From Lineus longissimus (taxonomy: Eukaryota; Nemertea; Pilidiophora; Heteronemertea; Lineidae), in assembly GCF_910592395.1 (NCBI RefSeq), contig NC_088310.1, forward strand, positions 10,671,501 to 10,735,500: a DNA stretch of 64,000 nucleotides, given 5' to 3'. The notes under the pieces were generated by a model. The model was not told where the DNA came from. It did no database searches and saw only the letters and a list, made by a program, of their open reading frames with translations. How positions within the stretch are numbered: the first letter of the stretch is position 1; each line of letters opens with the position of its first letter. The position numbers were made by a program, and so were the translations under genes. Positions 10,761 to 21,550 of the stretch are shown here, in pieces.

Positions 10761-12412
10761 ATGGAGAGAAACGGGTAAAACAACACGATCTACCTCTTTA
10801 CCATCTAACAGACTGGTTTTGTATAAAATCTCATCTTTGATATGATATGAACCCTAATGCCTCAGCCAAGGTTTTAACTAGGGGTTACAATCCGGGCGGT
10901 TACCATTTACTAAACCTTTACGAATAATAGAAATACATGGATCAAGTTCTTGCGATCCCTTTATATCTATCTTATGAATAGCAGAAGAGAGTCTATCAAA
11001 ATCTACAGAGTCACCAACATTACCTGCAGATCTTAGAGTTTCGACAACTGATAAGTTACTACACGTAAGACCATGAGAAATACCAGACACCACCTCTTCT
11101 GAAAGCAAACTGGTTGTTTGTCTAGGCAACCTCGAAAGAGCATCTGCAGCAATATTAGATCTACCTGCAAAATTTTCAATCGTAAAATCATAACCAGACA
11201 ACTCGGCTAACCAGCGATGCCCTGTGGCATCTAGCTTCGCACTAGTGAGAACATAAGTGAGAGGGTTATTAGCTGTCTTGACTACAAACTTGGAACCAAA
11301 CAAAATGGAACTTATCCGTCACCGCCCATTTCAAACCTAGAAATTCCAACTTGTGCGGTGGATAGTTCTTTTTTGACGGTGACAAGCCACGACTAGCATA
11401 GTATATTGGTTTACGAAGTCCATCTTGTACTTGATACGATACAGCACCAAGACCTTCCCCACTTGCATATATCTCCAACTCATACGGTAAAGAATAGTCG
11501 GCAAAACCGAGGATTAGTGGTTCACACAGTAATATGTTCAGTTTATCAAATGCCGCTTGTTCCTTTTCACCCCATAACCAAGGAGGTTTGTCCTTGCTCT
11601 TCTTCCCAGAAGAACAATGCAGTAAATCGTTAAGGGGTTAAGCAATCATGGCATAATCTATTACAAATCTACGATTATAGGACGAGAATACAAGATAACG
11701 TCGGAGGTCATCAACAGACGAGGGCCGCGGCCAAGTCCGGCCCGCCTCGACATTATCGGGATCCATCTCAATACCTAACTCTGAAATAATATAACCAAGA
11801 TATTTTACACGTCTCATCAGAAACTGACATTTAGAGGGTTTGAGCTTCACATTAGCTTTCACCATCCTCTCGAAAACAAGTTCCAACCTATTCAAATTAT
11901 CTTCCACAGACTTTGAAAAAACAATAATATCATCCAAGTAAACAAGACAGATTTCTAGATTTATGTCCTGCAAAGCAAGTTCCATCAAACGTTGAAATGT
12001 ACTTGGAGCATTTGTAGCCCAGAATGGCATAACATTGCACTCATAAAATCCTAACGGTCCTACCGAGAAAGCTGTGAGATGTTTTTGAGATTCCTCTATC
12101 TCCACTTGCCAATAGCCCGCCTTCATGTCTAGACATGAGAACCAAGTGGACCCAGCAATAGCATTGAGGGTCTCATCAATCCTGGGTAAACTATGCGTCT
12201 TTGATTGTACGTTTATTAAGCTCCCTCAGATCTATACAAAACCTAAGAGAGTTGTCCTTTTTACGTACAATAACGACCGGAGAAGCATACGCACTCATAG
12301 AATCCCGAATAACGTCACATCCAAGCATTTGTTTCAAATGGATTCGGACATCATCATACATAGTAGGAGGAATGGTGCGATGACGGATCTTGAATGGTTT
12401 GTTGTCTGACAA
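10761..12412 (-). pseudogene. Gypsy reverse transcriptase and RNase H (composite gypsy)
   Basis: RT motifs in order: SPVVIVRKKDNSLRFCIDLR (about 12300-12240), KAGYWQVEIEE (12120), FQRLMELAL, the YLDD active site (VYLDDIIVFSKS, about 11950), and KPSKCQFLMRRVKYLGY. RNase H follows with EIYASGEGLGAVSYQ, where the first catalytic Asp of the usual 'DAS' box is replaced by Tyr. Later come NPLTYVLTSAKLDATGHRW and AADALSRLPRQ. Frames are broken near 12130-12190, 11630 and 11290-11270. This is the central pol of the same minus-strand gypsy. Confidence 0.9.
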
Positions 12413-13326
12413 ATCTATACGATGTTTTCACAGGTTGGTACGACCTAAATCAGAGTCGTGTTGGGAAAATGCTGATTTCCATTTCACCAAACGAGACTGT
12501 AGATCGGACAAATGATCAGAGTCAATGTCTTCCTGAAATTTAAAAAGTTTCAAAAAGTCGGAATCCAACAGAGGACCACTGTTTATCCCAGCATTAGAAG
12601 CATCTGGAAAAGGAGATCGATCAACGTCATACTCATCAGACTTAGGAACTGTACCATAGGTTTCTGTAGCATGAGTGCTATCTGAAAGAAGAGAATCGTC
12701 GACCGCATCTAAAACAGGTGGTTTGATATCCTAATTGGCCTCTGTCAATTTGCATATTACAAATCTTCCTGGAACAGAAATAGGTTGAGATGTAATATTT
12801 TGTAGCACAACAGCCACTTTCTTTGTCTTACCTGCAGAGGGAATATTCTGTAATGAAGATACCAAAATCAAACCTCTTGGTAAGGTTTCACAAGAATCTG
12901 TAACAACATTCATCGGACGACCGGTGTTACACCGAGTAAACCCTTTAATAGAAATTTGTGCATTACTATCTACGGCGATTGGTTTATTGGTGCGAACCGT
13001 ACCGATCGGATCATGTGTTATGTCATAACATTTGAGAGTGTCACGTCATATAGTATCCTCGATCAAACTTCTGTCCTTAGACAATTCACATAGAACATTT
13101 GTACCAAGAAGGAGAGGAACTAATGCATTATATGCTGTATCCGCAACGACGAGTAATAAAATATCCAATGTTAGTAAGTTTATTGTAAGAGGCAACTCTA
13201 CAAACCCTTTATAGGGGAGCTTATCCCCAGTAGCACTCTGGATATCTAGAATCTGCGACAAGGGTTGTATCTCCAGATTTGGAAGATATTGATCTAGAAA
13301 AGAAGAAGAGACAAGCCCTTCGGCGA
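12413..13326 (-). pseudogene. Gypsy protease C-terminal part and protease-RT linker
   Basis: Minus strand. From 13326 the frame reads AEGLVSSSFLDQYLPNLEIQ and continues into the retropepsin C-terminal half (NALVPLLLGTNVLC, a 'LLGxN' flap-end motif) near 13090. A short stop-interrupted linker to the RT follows, with an open stretch at 12731-12913. The N-terminal protease half with the catalytic Asp is at about 17.68 kb, separated by the TA-flanked insertion at 13329-17665. Removing that insertion and one TA restores the reading frame exactly. Confidence 0.8.
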
Positions 13327-13329
13327 TAA

Positions 13330-14651
13330 TGGCTCACTGTGAGAAATGATTGCTATAATGTTGTCAACAGGGACTGGACCAATTGGTTCACTTACTGAAT
13401 CCAAGATGGCGGACCACCAGACTAAAATGCGAGTACTAATTGAAGAGCTTAGAAGTATAATCAGGCTAAGGCACATTTTAAACCCTATATGTGGAGAAAA
13501 ATGCAAAAATATGAAAAAAATTTTCACATTCCCTGGAAACACGCAAGTGATGATTTCTAGATATCGCTGAATCATTAAGAGGCACAGATTATATGTGTTG
13601 AAAGCATTTGCTTCTTTAAGGGTAAAAATACTCCAAAATGTGCATAAACCAAGAAGGGTTGTTACAACTAGTTACACTACGGACTTAGTGATAAGGCCTC
13701 GTCCCATCGCCCTTACCGGCCACTACGACAAGTCAATACTCTTGCTGATGATTCGTCATTATTGGTCGTCGCAAAAACAACGAATTGACACAGATATCAA
13801 CTAGGTCAACCAATCACGCGATAGTCTGGCGGACACACCTCCACGACACACTTTATGTGACTTAGCATGGTGTCCCTGATGCGGCCACTAAAGACATGAT
13901 GACGTAGATTGTGAAGCTATATTGCAATAAAACTTGCAAAATATGTTTTAAATAACCTATTTTATTGATTTATGTCAAGAAAATATAATTTTGATAACTT
14001 TGAAACCTGGTGGACGCTGGTGGACGCTGGTGGACGCTGTTTAGGATGTCCGGCCTATACGTATACGTTGACTTCAGAATTCACCGGCCATCCGCATCAG
14101 GCTGCAAGTGCAACTCTGTCAGTCAGTGTCACCCAAACCAGGTCATACCAATGCTGCCAGCGATTCACAGACAACTAATTGACACTTCGATGAGTATTTC
14201 CATCACCTCGACATCTGAAAACTTACTGATTTTGTACGGAAAGCAAGCAGTGAACGATGTAAACATTAATGGATGACGGGAATTACGGTGATTACCTCGT
14301 TCCGAATGCTCACCATAAGCTTAGTTGCATACAGTCATACACCTGCAATACTTCATCGATCCCAGGTTGATTATCGGCTAATGTAGCATATCATTATCAC
14401 ACCCCCGGATCAAACCTTACTAATCAAACCTGAAACTATCGAACTGGCACGATATTCGTTCTTTTCTTTAAATATTTGTCGATGGAATCAAATGGAATCA
14501 AATGGAATAAATTGTTTGTGGCCGATTTGCACTACTCACACGCGTCCAAAAAATCAACATTTTGCGAATGTACTCGATTTGTTGGAACATAGTAAGCTCG
14601 TCCCCTTGTACGAATGTACGTACATATGATCATAATAAATCAATAATATTA
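13330..14651. other. Interior of TA-flanked element, no gene recognised
   Basis: Only short frames without motifs. A triplicated 11-bp unit (tggacgctggt) lies at about 14010-14038. Confidence 0.4.
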
Positions 14652-14813
14652 TCAGTGCAGTGCCCTAGTAAGCGCGCAGCGCCTTTAGGTTGGGGGGAAA
14701 CCCCCCAAACCCCCTGGTTGGGACCCTGCTATAGTTCCTTCCGCCAATTTTTTGTTTTGATAGACAGTTTTCTCCGTGTATCGCATTAGCAGTAACTCAA
14801 CTCCATCGTCATA
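14652..14813 (+). repeat. 'TCAGTGCAGTGCCC' repeat family, copy A (5' fragment)
   Basis: The first roughly 160 bp of a family also found at 16182, 36024 and 49917. It starts TCAGTGCAGTGCCCTAGTAA and diverges from copy B after 'cgtcataata'. All four copies are preceded by A. Confidence 0.75.
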
Positions 14814-15439
14814 ATAATATGAGGAAGGCTCAGGCCTTGATAGGGAGCTCTTCGTTAATAGGCCTGGTGAGCGAGAAGACTCGGTGGGGGGGGGGGGGGG
14901 GTTGTATAGTTAGGATGATGCCATCATGGCAGTTTACCGAAGAAGCAGTTGGCTAGCACACAATGTCAATGATTGATGGCGAGTAGTTGGTGGGTGGGAG
15001 AGGGGGGATATAGTTAGGATGATGCCATCATGGCAGTTGACCCAATAGACGCTGTCGCAGTATAGAAAATAAGTGGGGAGAATGTGGGAAACTAAACACA
15101 ACAGGAGAAGGATAGGTATTTTTGCCCGGAGATAAGCATAATGATCCCAAGACCCAAGTGTAATTAAGATTTATATCCTAATTCAAAAAGACCAACGTCG
15201 CCTAGACATACAGTAATGCATAGATTGATGTAGCACAATGCATGAGACACCCTGTATAACGCAAATTTGAAAAAATTTCACCTCTATGCCTTATAACTTC
15301 AAGATTAACACCTGATCACTTGGTCAAACTTGGTCAGATGTATTCTACAATACAAGAGACATGCTATTCAGAAATGTATTGGTTTGTGTGAGAGTAACGT
15401 ACTGCCAAGTCTACAGCCGCTGGAACAGGGGTATGCATG
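14814..15439. other. G-rich spacer with a duplicated segment, no gene
   Basis: It contains a G run (about 14886-14900) and two copies of a roughly 33-bp segment around 'ttaggatgatgccatcatgg' (about 14908 and 15011). No coding motif seen. Confidence 0.5.
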
Positions 15440-15561
15440 AAATGACGTCGCGTCATTTTTGGAGGCAGGTAGGCCTGGCCTCCGCACCGGCTTGTGAGAC
15501 CTGAGGGTAGCGCGTGCGTTTGAGTTAAGTGCGCATGCGCTTTCTACGGAAAATTAAAATG
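15440..15561 (+). promoter_or_regulatory. Promoter-like region with palindromic CRE-like and NRF1-type sites
   Basis: An inverted repeat AAATGACG-TC-GCGTCATTT lies at about 15440-15457 (ATF/CRE-like half sites). A perfect GCGCATGCGC NRF1-type palindrome is at 15531-15540, 19 bp before an ATG in good context (AAAATGG) at 15559. CpG-rich TATA-less promoters often carry such sites. That this is a working promoter is inference. Confidence 0.4.
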
Positions 15562-16151
15562 GCCAGTGTTGTGGACGAGTGGTTTCAGGTTTCACGGTAG
15601 GATTTTGACATGGAAACGGGGAAATAGACATTGAGACCAATGTACTTTCAAGATTATTGCATTATTAATGGAACCAGACCGTTGACATATTGTCACACCC
15701 CATGATATTGACGAAATCGTCGTCGAAACGGGCAGCCCCGGACCGATCATGTTGGTGCGCTTGAAACTACGGAAAAGTTAGCAGACGGAAAATCTTTTGC
15801 GGAATTTTGCCAGTTCAAAGCACGATTTCGTCACGGAAAGAGAAAAATAATCTCTGGCAGCGATGCAGCTTGTTGTTTAATGCATTTCGATTCGCCCCAG
15901 GGTATCGTTACACTTTGATTCGGCCCTGTTTTGACGAAATCTTCAACCGAACAGCGGCTTCTCTGCGTAAACATCGTAGCGTCCCGCTGAATTGTTTGGA
16001 AAAAGAAAATCTCTCCCCAGGTAAATTGCTGTGCATTAGCGTATACGATTCGCGTGCAAAAATGTCACCTGGGTGCAGAGGTTTTCTGGTTCCGGTCAAC
16101 CGGGTCAAGTTTTTTTCGTTGACGGTATACACACACACATTCGACCCTTAA
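15559..16151 (+). CDS. Candidate spliced ORF inside the TA-flanked element, unrecognised
   Basis: The ATG at 15559 opens MASVVDEWFQVS and meets a possible donor (CG|GTAGGA, about 15597). An acceptor (GTTAGCAG, ending about 15785) would join in phase to the frame that stays open to 16151 (containing FRFAPGYRYTLIRPCFDEIF and KMSPGCRGFLVPVNRV). A second frame at 15780-15900 also looks coding (HGKRKIISGSDAACCLMHF), so the model is uncertain. No family recognised. Confidence 0.25.
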
Positions 16152-16181
16152 CCATAAAGCTCGCTCAAGAGCTCCCGATTA

Positions 16182-17377
16182 TCAGTGCAGTGCCCTAGTA
16201 AGCACGCAGCGCCTTTAGGTTGGGGGAAACCCCCAAACCCCCTGGTTGGGACCCTGCTATAGTTCCTTCCGCCAATTTTTTGTTTTGATAGACAGTTTTC
16301 TCCGTGTATCGCATTAGCAGTAACTCAACTCCATCGTCATAATAGCCGGCAAAGAAATGGAAAATGTCACCCCCCCCGAAATGTGTCCAGACTATCGTAG
16401 TCTGGGACTCTGGCAGATTCTAATGTAAAGTGCAAGCTCTATTGAACTCGCGCAACTGTTGCCATGATGAGCCCCCCCCCCCCCCCCCCAACCCCCGTCC
16501 TTCTGACATGTTTTAGCCAGTGCATTGGGGGAAGGCCCCTCAAACCCCTATTGACTTCTCAATAAGTCCTTCTGCGCTGCTTACCCTGGGGCGTTCGAGT
16601 GGAACCCCCAAATCTTCATGATGGTGCAGTCCTTTGACACGTTTAACCCAGAGCGAGGAAGAGGTACTCCTTTGATGGTACCCTAACTGCAACCCTCAAC
16701 CATCATTACCCTTCCTTTTCACTGGCATGATATTGGCAAGACTCCCAAGTGTTCGTACTGGTGGCTTCCTTGAGACAATTGCTTGTGGTCGTATCTGGGC
16801 AACCAATTCAAGGGGTCAGGGATCTAGGGATCAGGTTTTTCCCCCACCAGCATATTGCCGAATGCATAAAAAATTGGTTGGAAAGGGTTTTTGCTGGCCA
16901 AGAGACTTGAAGACACTTTACTCTTGAGGAACACCAGACTGATGAACAAAGAACTCAAGGAACTTAGAACCCTCTTCATACCTGGGAGCATAAAAAGCCT
17001 GCTAGCGAATATTGATTATTCTTTAGAAAAAAACAGAAGATCTGCAAAACCAATGGTACCCCATAAAAACATACATTCCTCCTTGAGGTGTCTTCGGATC
17101 GCACCACGGCCCATGTGGAATTCGTTCAAAAGGTTTATTGAAATCTCAAAATAACATTTTTTTTCTCGAAACGCCTCAAACGCCTGCCCGTCTTTTGCTT
17201 CATTAATTCGGGATTATATCCATTTTAAGCATCTTTTGGATATTATTACTAAAGTTTCAAAAATCAAAACACATATGTCGGGGGGTAAACCCCCTGAAAT
17301 TGAAGTGTGATTAAAAAACCGTGTGAATATTCATGTGGTTCTCTCTCGGAGCTCAGAATAGTCGAGTTGCTTCATTC
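16182..17377 (+). repeat. 'TCAGTGCAGTGCCC' repeat family, copy B (longest)
   Basis: About 1.2 kb. It is shared with copy C (36024-37016 plus 37477-37560) and copy D (49917-50701). Landmarks in order: the TCAGTGCAGTGCCC start; G/C-run palindromes around 'ggggaaaccccc'; 'tgtccagactatcgtagtctgg'; 'ggagcataaaaagcctgcta'; 'gggattatatccattttaag'; and the end 'gagttgcttcattc' at 17377. The 5' TC preceded by A is Helitron-like, but no CTRR end was found, so its class is open. Confidence 0.8.
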
Positions 17378-17665
17378 GTGCGTTTATCTCTTCTGGCGGC
17401 CATTTTAAGTCAAATTTAAGCCATTTGAAACGAATCCATAGACTTGAGAAACATTGTTTACATTGGATACGTCGTATGCACGTTAACCATAGTAGCGCTT
17501 GGCAGAAAAGCCTTCGGCTTTTCTGCTGCGCGCTTATGATGCCAAACACAGCCAATGATGCCGATTGCGCCCGAATCGGTCAGCCCTTATGGACAAACGA
17601 GGTTATCGCAAAATGAGGTTAAAAAACCCATGCAATTTTAATGGTCACTATAGACAGTGAGCCAA
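17378..17665. other. Right interior of TA-flanked element
   Basis: No gene. It contains a short hairpin around 'gcagaaaagccttcggcttttctgct' (about 17501-17526) and ends in the right terminal inverted repeat. Confidence 0.5.
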
Positions 17666-17667
17666 TA

Positions 17668-18948
17668 GTTGAAACAACAGAACCGGTGTCAACCAAACAA
17701 TCAACTTTCTGATCATTCAGAACAACTGTCGTCTCAGCAGGCTTCCCCACTAACGCATTCGATACTTGTCTACTGGTTTGAGGCTTTACGGTTTTCGCCC
17801 GCGGATGCCTCCGTCCGCGGGTTCCTGCCTGTTTAAATTACCAGCCTATTGTTTGATACGGCGATAACACGTAGCAACATTGTGCCCTTTTTTGTGACAA
17901 AAATTGCACCGACCAGCGAACGGGGTAGTTTTGCTTTTACCGCCAGACGTTTGTACAACAGGCACAGTAGTAGAAGAAGAAACACCCGAAGAAGATAATG
18001 CGTCCTTGGCTTTTGCATTTTCGCGGGCTTGAGTTTTTCTCAAGTCCGCTACTTGTCCTTCCAAGGCCCCAATTTTCTTCAAAATCAGATCCATCTTTTC
18101 AACCTTCGGAGCTGTGGAGCTATTTGACAGCTGACTGACAGGCGTGGGCTTGATAACCCCAGACTCCTGCTCCACCGCACGAGCAGAAACTAACAATTTG
18201 TTAAAGTCTTCTCCCTGGTCAAAAAATGACGGACGGCTGTCTTTATCTTGTCATGCTTAAGCCCTGAAAAGAATTTCTGACGCAAGATAGCTGCGGCATA
18301 CTTCCCCGTCCTGTATTCTTCATCAGGGCATCGAGACAAAATCTCTCGAAGCCTACATCCCCAGGTAGTGATACCTTCGTCAGGCTCCTGGGATGCTGCG
18401 TAAAACTTTGCCAGTACTTGTTCGGAGGTAAGGACCTCTCCAAACAACCTATCAAAATCAGTTATCACATCATATGGGTTGATGTCATCCCCATATTGCA
18501 ATAAACACTCGGCGGCCATACCTTTCAATGACTTCCTAATTGCAGTCAAAATCGTCTGCATCGGAAAGCCAACATCTTGCAAGAGACCTTTAGTCTCAAC
18601 CCTCCATTGTCTGTACGATACCTCGGACTTTTTATCGCCTGTAAAATTTGGTAAACAAGGTGTATTTACAACATATCTGGACTCATTACCGGCAGAAAAC
18701 GAAGAATGGTGACTAGAGTATAACCCAGAGCGTTTCCGCTCAGAACCTATAGGAGGTAAAGGGGCCTTTGGGGTGCTATGAATGGGTAAACCCCTTCCCT
18801 TTGTATAAACCTGACTAGCCGGTGGTTTTTTGTCAATAGGTCCACCGGTCTCGGCAGGGTTAATGCCCGAGCCTATCCTTGCCCTGCAGATAACGTGTTT
18901 TAGTGAAATATTTTGCCTAATTGCTAATATGCGGGTTTGCCAATGCAT
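17668..18948 (-). pseudogene. Gypsy gag and N-terminal protease (composite gypsy)
   Basis: Minus strand. Gag (about 18880-18190) has a central capsid-like region (LPNFTGDKKSEVSYRQWRVE; FDRLFGEVLTSEQVLAKFYA). A frame change near 18190 leads to a coiled region (KMDLILKKIGALEGQVADLR) and a nucleocapsid CCHC knuckle, CNFCHKKGHNVATC (about 17890). After further frame breaks, the protease N-terminal half carries its catalytic triplet, CLVDTGSVVSTI (about 17690-17670). There the TA-flanked element interrupts the gene. The remaining protease is at 13326 and below. Confidence 0.85.
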
Positions 18949-19575
18949 GTTTAGCTTAGTTTGTCATCCAGCAGTTATAGCAGGATGATTATATTTGCAG
19001 TGGTATTATTTTCACAATTTCGGTCATTTTGCGTGGCATGCATGTACTACTGTATGATGAATGTGAATAATGTGCTTGTGGTGAGTGTGGAAGTGTTGTA
19101 TGGATGCATGTAGTTCGGGTCAAGGTCTAAATCGTTGATATGGCATGTTGTTTATTGTTAAAGGGAATAATCTTAGGTTGATTTGGACTTGGTGAAATTA
19201 TTGTAGACTTGTGTAAAAATTTTGGGTGCAGCGTTGATATTATTAGCTCTCATTCATAAGCCATAATTATAATCCATAGTTTAGGTGAAAGATAAGTGAG
19301 TATTTTCAATTGCAGAATGCCTTTAGATGACCAAGCCTTAATTTCAGCATTCCCTTTATAATAAGCCATATTGCAATTTCAGTATCAGAGTCCAATCCTG
19401 AGTACTTTATTTAACTCGCATATAGATTTCCAGCAGCTCTTATTTACATACAGGTACCAATTTGGAAAAATATATTTGATTTTCAGATTGTTCGTTTCTA
19501 GCTCATCAGACTATTATTGCAGTATATTTACATATGTTCTAGAACTTTGTCTACGTATAGTTATAATTTCTTCTA
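18949..19575. other. 5' leader region between two head-to-head gag sequences
   Basis: No coding motif on either strand. It separates the minus-strand gag from the plus-strand gag-like frame. Confidence 0.4.
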
Positions 19576-20452
19576 TTATGGCCGAGGGAGGCAAAGAAGA
19601 GTCACATAGTGACAGAATTACTATGTTTCACGACATAACGGCGATGTTAAAACAATTGCATCCAGGTGATCGTCAGCAGATAGTAGATGCGTTAAGCAGC
19701 ACCGTGAGTACTGATGGTCAAGATGCAGGAGAAATAGAATATGTGGACATGGAGAATGTTCGTCGTGTTGACCAGATGCCTCCATTGGAGGATGAATATG
19801 TTGACCAAGAGTTGGTTCATCCGTTGTCTGATATCAATAGGGGACAACCACCAGTTAAAGGTACCGGTCGGGGTATTTTGTCATACTCTACCAATAAGCC
19901 TAGACCAACTCAACAAAAACAAGTCAAAAATGATATGAAATGAAATGATCCCTCAATATCATGTCAAATCATATCATAAAACGATATACGGTCACAAAAG
20001 TTAATGATAACTCAGGGTTAAAGTCAAAATGAAGTTAGAGTAAAATGTCAAGTCAATGAGTGCTTGTCCTCGGTCACAAGTCAAAATCGTCAATCAACAA
20101 ACGTCTATAGTCCACTGCGCAGTCAATCAAGCGGAAGGTACACGTCGTGCAAACATTACACGACCACACCCATCGTTCACGAAACAAAGTTTGTGGGCCC
20201 ACTGGCACGAACACATACCGGCTAAAAAACTGCTCGTATTGCATGCAAGAAACTGGCGCTCCTTCCAATATGGCAGCTTGCCATATTTACACGAATACCA
20301 CGAACAACGTTCGAAATACGTCTAGCGAGACAGCACCACAACTTCAGCGGCATACAAACACTGCATTCGGATCCACTACTCAGAAATTCAACGGAAGAAT
20401 CAGTCCGATTCAAAATTTCACTGCACTGTCTCAAAATGGAGAAATGTCATGA
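19576..20452 (+). pseudogene. Gag-like ORF fragment, opposite orientation
   Basis: The ATG at 19576 starts an acidic protein (MAEGGKEESHSDRITMFHDI ... PLEDEYVDQELVHPLSD) that ends at about 19943. A PPVKGTGRGILSYST stretch resembles the PPASQVYTKGRGLPIHST stretch of the minus-strand gag nearby. In another frame the region to 20452 ends with TTQKFNGRISPIQNFTAL, similar to the capsid entry 'LPxFxG' of gypsy gags. It reads as a decayed, frameshifted gag N-terminus of a related element, head-to-head with the composite gypsy gag. A host origin is not excluded. Confidence 0.4.
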
Positions 20453-20855
20453 ATTCATGAATTAAAACACTGTTCACACACACATTGGCCCGGCTGAGCC
20501 CCCAAAAGATGTTACCCCTAGCTGGCAGTAACTCCGAGTTCTTCAATACGGTGGTGAACGAAATAGAGACGATATAATATATGAAGGTGTTGTTATTCCT
20601 TGACCGGTGTGACAGCGGATATAGTCCCCCTGGGGTCATAGTCCGGTAGCATTGTATTTGATCAATTAAGCAGCATGATCTATTGTACCGCTAACCCTAA
20701 CCAAAACATTTAGCAGTGCGGGCTATTGTTACACGGACTATCAGCCCTAGGACTACTATCCCTTGCACACCGGTCTGTATGGCACTGCCGAACACTGGGC
20801 GTCAAAGAGATACAAAGAGTTACATAACACCAGGTCGTAACATTCAAGATTCCCT

Positions 20856-20984
20856 ACATAGGCCTATACAGAAATATACAGAAATATACAGAAATATACA
20901 GAAATACTCTGGACTGGCCAGAGACTAAACATATTTATAAATATAACATCCCAGGTAAAGATAACAACTTTACTACGGATTACA
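20856..20984 (-). repeat. Putative 5' LTR of composite gypsy
   Basis: 129 bp, nearly identical to 6688-6786 but with three extra copies of a 10-bp 'cagaaatata' unit. Its right neighbour (minus-strand upstream) is directly the CR1-like endonuclease frame. Confidence 0.55.
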
Positions 20985-21550
20985 AGTTCACTGAAGCGGC
21001 GGGTGTCCAGTTCATCTGGGATGTCGAGATGAAAGTTTACATCTCCAACCAGAAGTAAGTCGCCCGCACATGACGTGAGATCCAGGAGCCATGGTGAGAA
21101 TTCTGAGAAAAAGTGAGCAGTGTTCAACTTGTTCTTCCGAGGAGGGGGCCTATATGCTATCGCCACGCACAGGACATGTGACCCTAAGTCAAAGTTGATA
21201 CTACATGCTTCGAAACTGTCCATACTCAGACGTAAAGCCTGTTTTGACACTACCAGTGACTCCTTGTGCAGTATTCCCACACCACCATCCAGCGTTATTA
21301 GGGCGTGGGAAATGCACAAATTTGTATCCTGGAGGGGTGAGTAACTTCAAATAAAGCATGTCCTTTTCTAGTGATGTCACCCACGTTTCCGTTGAACAAA
21401 GTAGGTCCATGTCATGCTCACCAACAGCATCCGGAATTTGGTCACCCTTTTCCCGGACTGAATGCATGCATGGTGGAAAACACGCAAGCCGTCAAAATCC
21501 TGTAATCAGTTCTATTCTACTCAACATTTGGAGCTTAAAGACCTGCTAAA
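20985..21550 (-). pseudogene. CR1/L2-like non-LTR retroelement, endonuclease half
   Basis: Minus-strand apurinic-type endonuclease. It includes EHDMDLLCSTETWVTSLEKD (about 21400), LLTPPGYKFVHFPRP, ACSINFDLGSHVLCVAIAYR and the catalytic-loop region DLLLVGDVNFHLDIPDELDT (about 21050). A frameshift near 21300 splits it. It stops abruptly at the LTR border, where the RT half would be expected. That half, with the same kind of ISDHH end of the endonuclease, begins at 6687 beyond the other LTR. Confidence 0.8.

Larger units (their letters stand above)
13329..17665. mobile_element. 4.3-kb TA-flanked element with 11-12 bp TIRs, inside gypsy protease
   Basis: The left end is ATGGCTCACTGT at 13329. 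The right end, read inward from 17665, is TTGGCTCACTGT. TA lies on both sides (13327-13328 and 17666-17667). Deleting the element with one TA restores the gypsy protease codons VSTIAEG in frame, which confirms the borders. No recognisable transposase was found. Inside are two copies of a 'TCAGTGCAGTGCCC' repeat (14652 and 16182) and a promoter-like region with a candidate ORF (15.44-16.15 kb). The TA duplication and short TIRs fit Tc1/mariner-like or ISL2EU-type elements; no assignment is made. Confidence 0.75.
6688..20984 (-). mobile_element. Composite Ty3/gypsy LTR retrotransposon (minus) with nested insertions
   Basis: A 99-bp sequence at 6688-6786 recurs as a 129-bp version at 20856-20984. 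On the minus strand both start TGTAATCCGTAGTAAAG. At the left copy the preceding minus-strand sequence is purine-rich (GCGAGGGGGAATG), as expected of a polypurine tract before a 3' LTR. Minus-strand gag (18.9-17.7 kb) and pol (13.3-9.05 kb) lie between, in the matching order. Both outer flanks are halves of a CR1-like element: RT to the left, endonuclease to the right. The flanks GAACT/GAAGT form an imperfect duplication. The LTR ends do not follow TG...CA strictly, and the CR1 halves do not join perfectly, so the LTR pairing is a strong inference rather than proven. Confidence 0.6.

Noticed and set aside
20690-20705. Telomere-like 'ctaaccctaacc'
   Set aside because: Only two units, in the middle of a repeat-rich region; not an interstitial telomere array.
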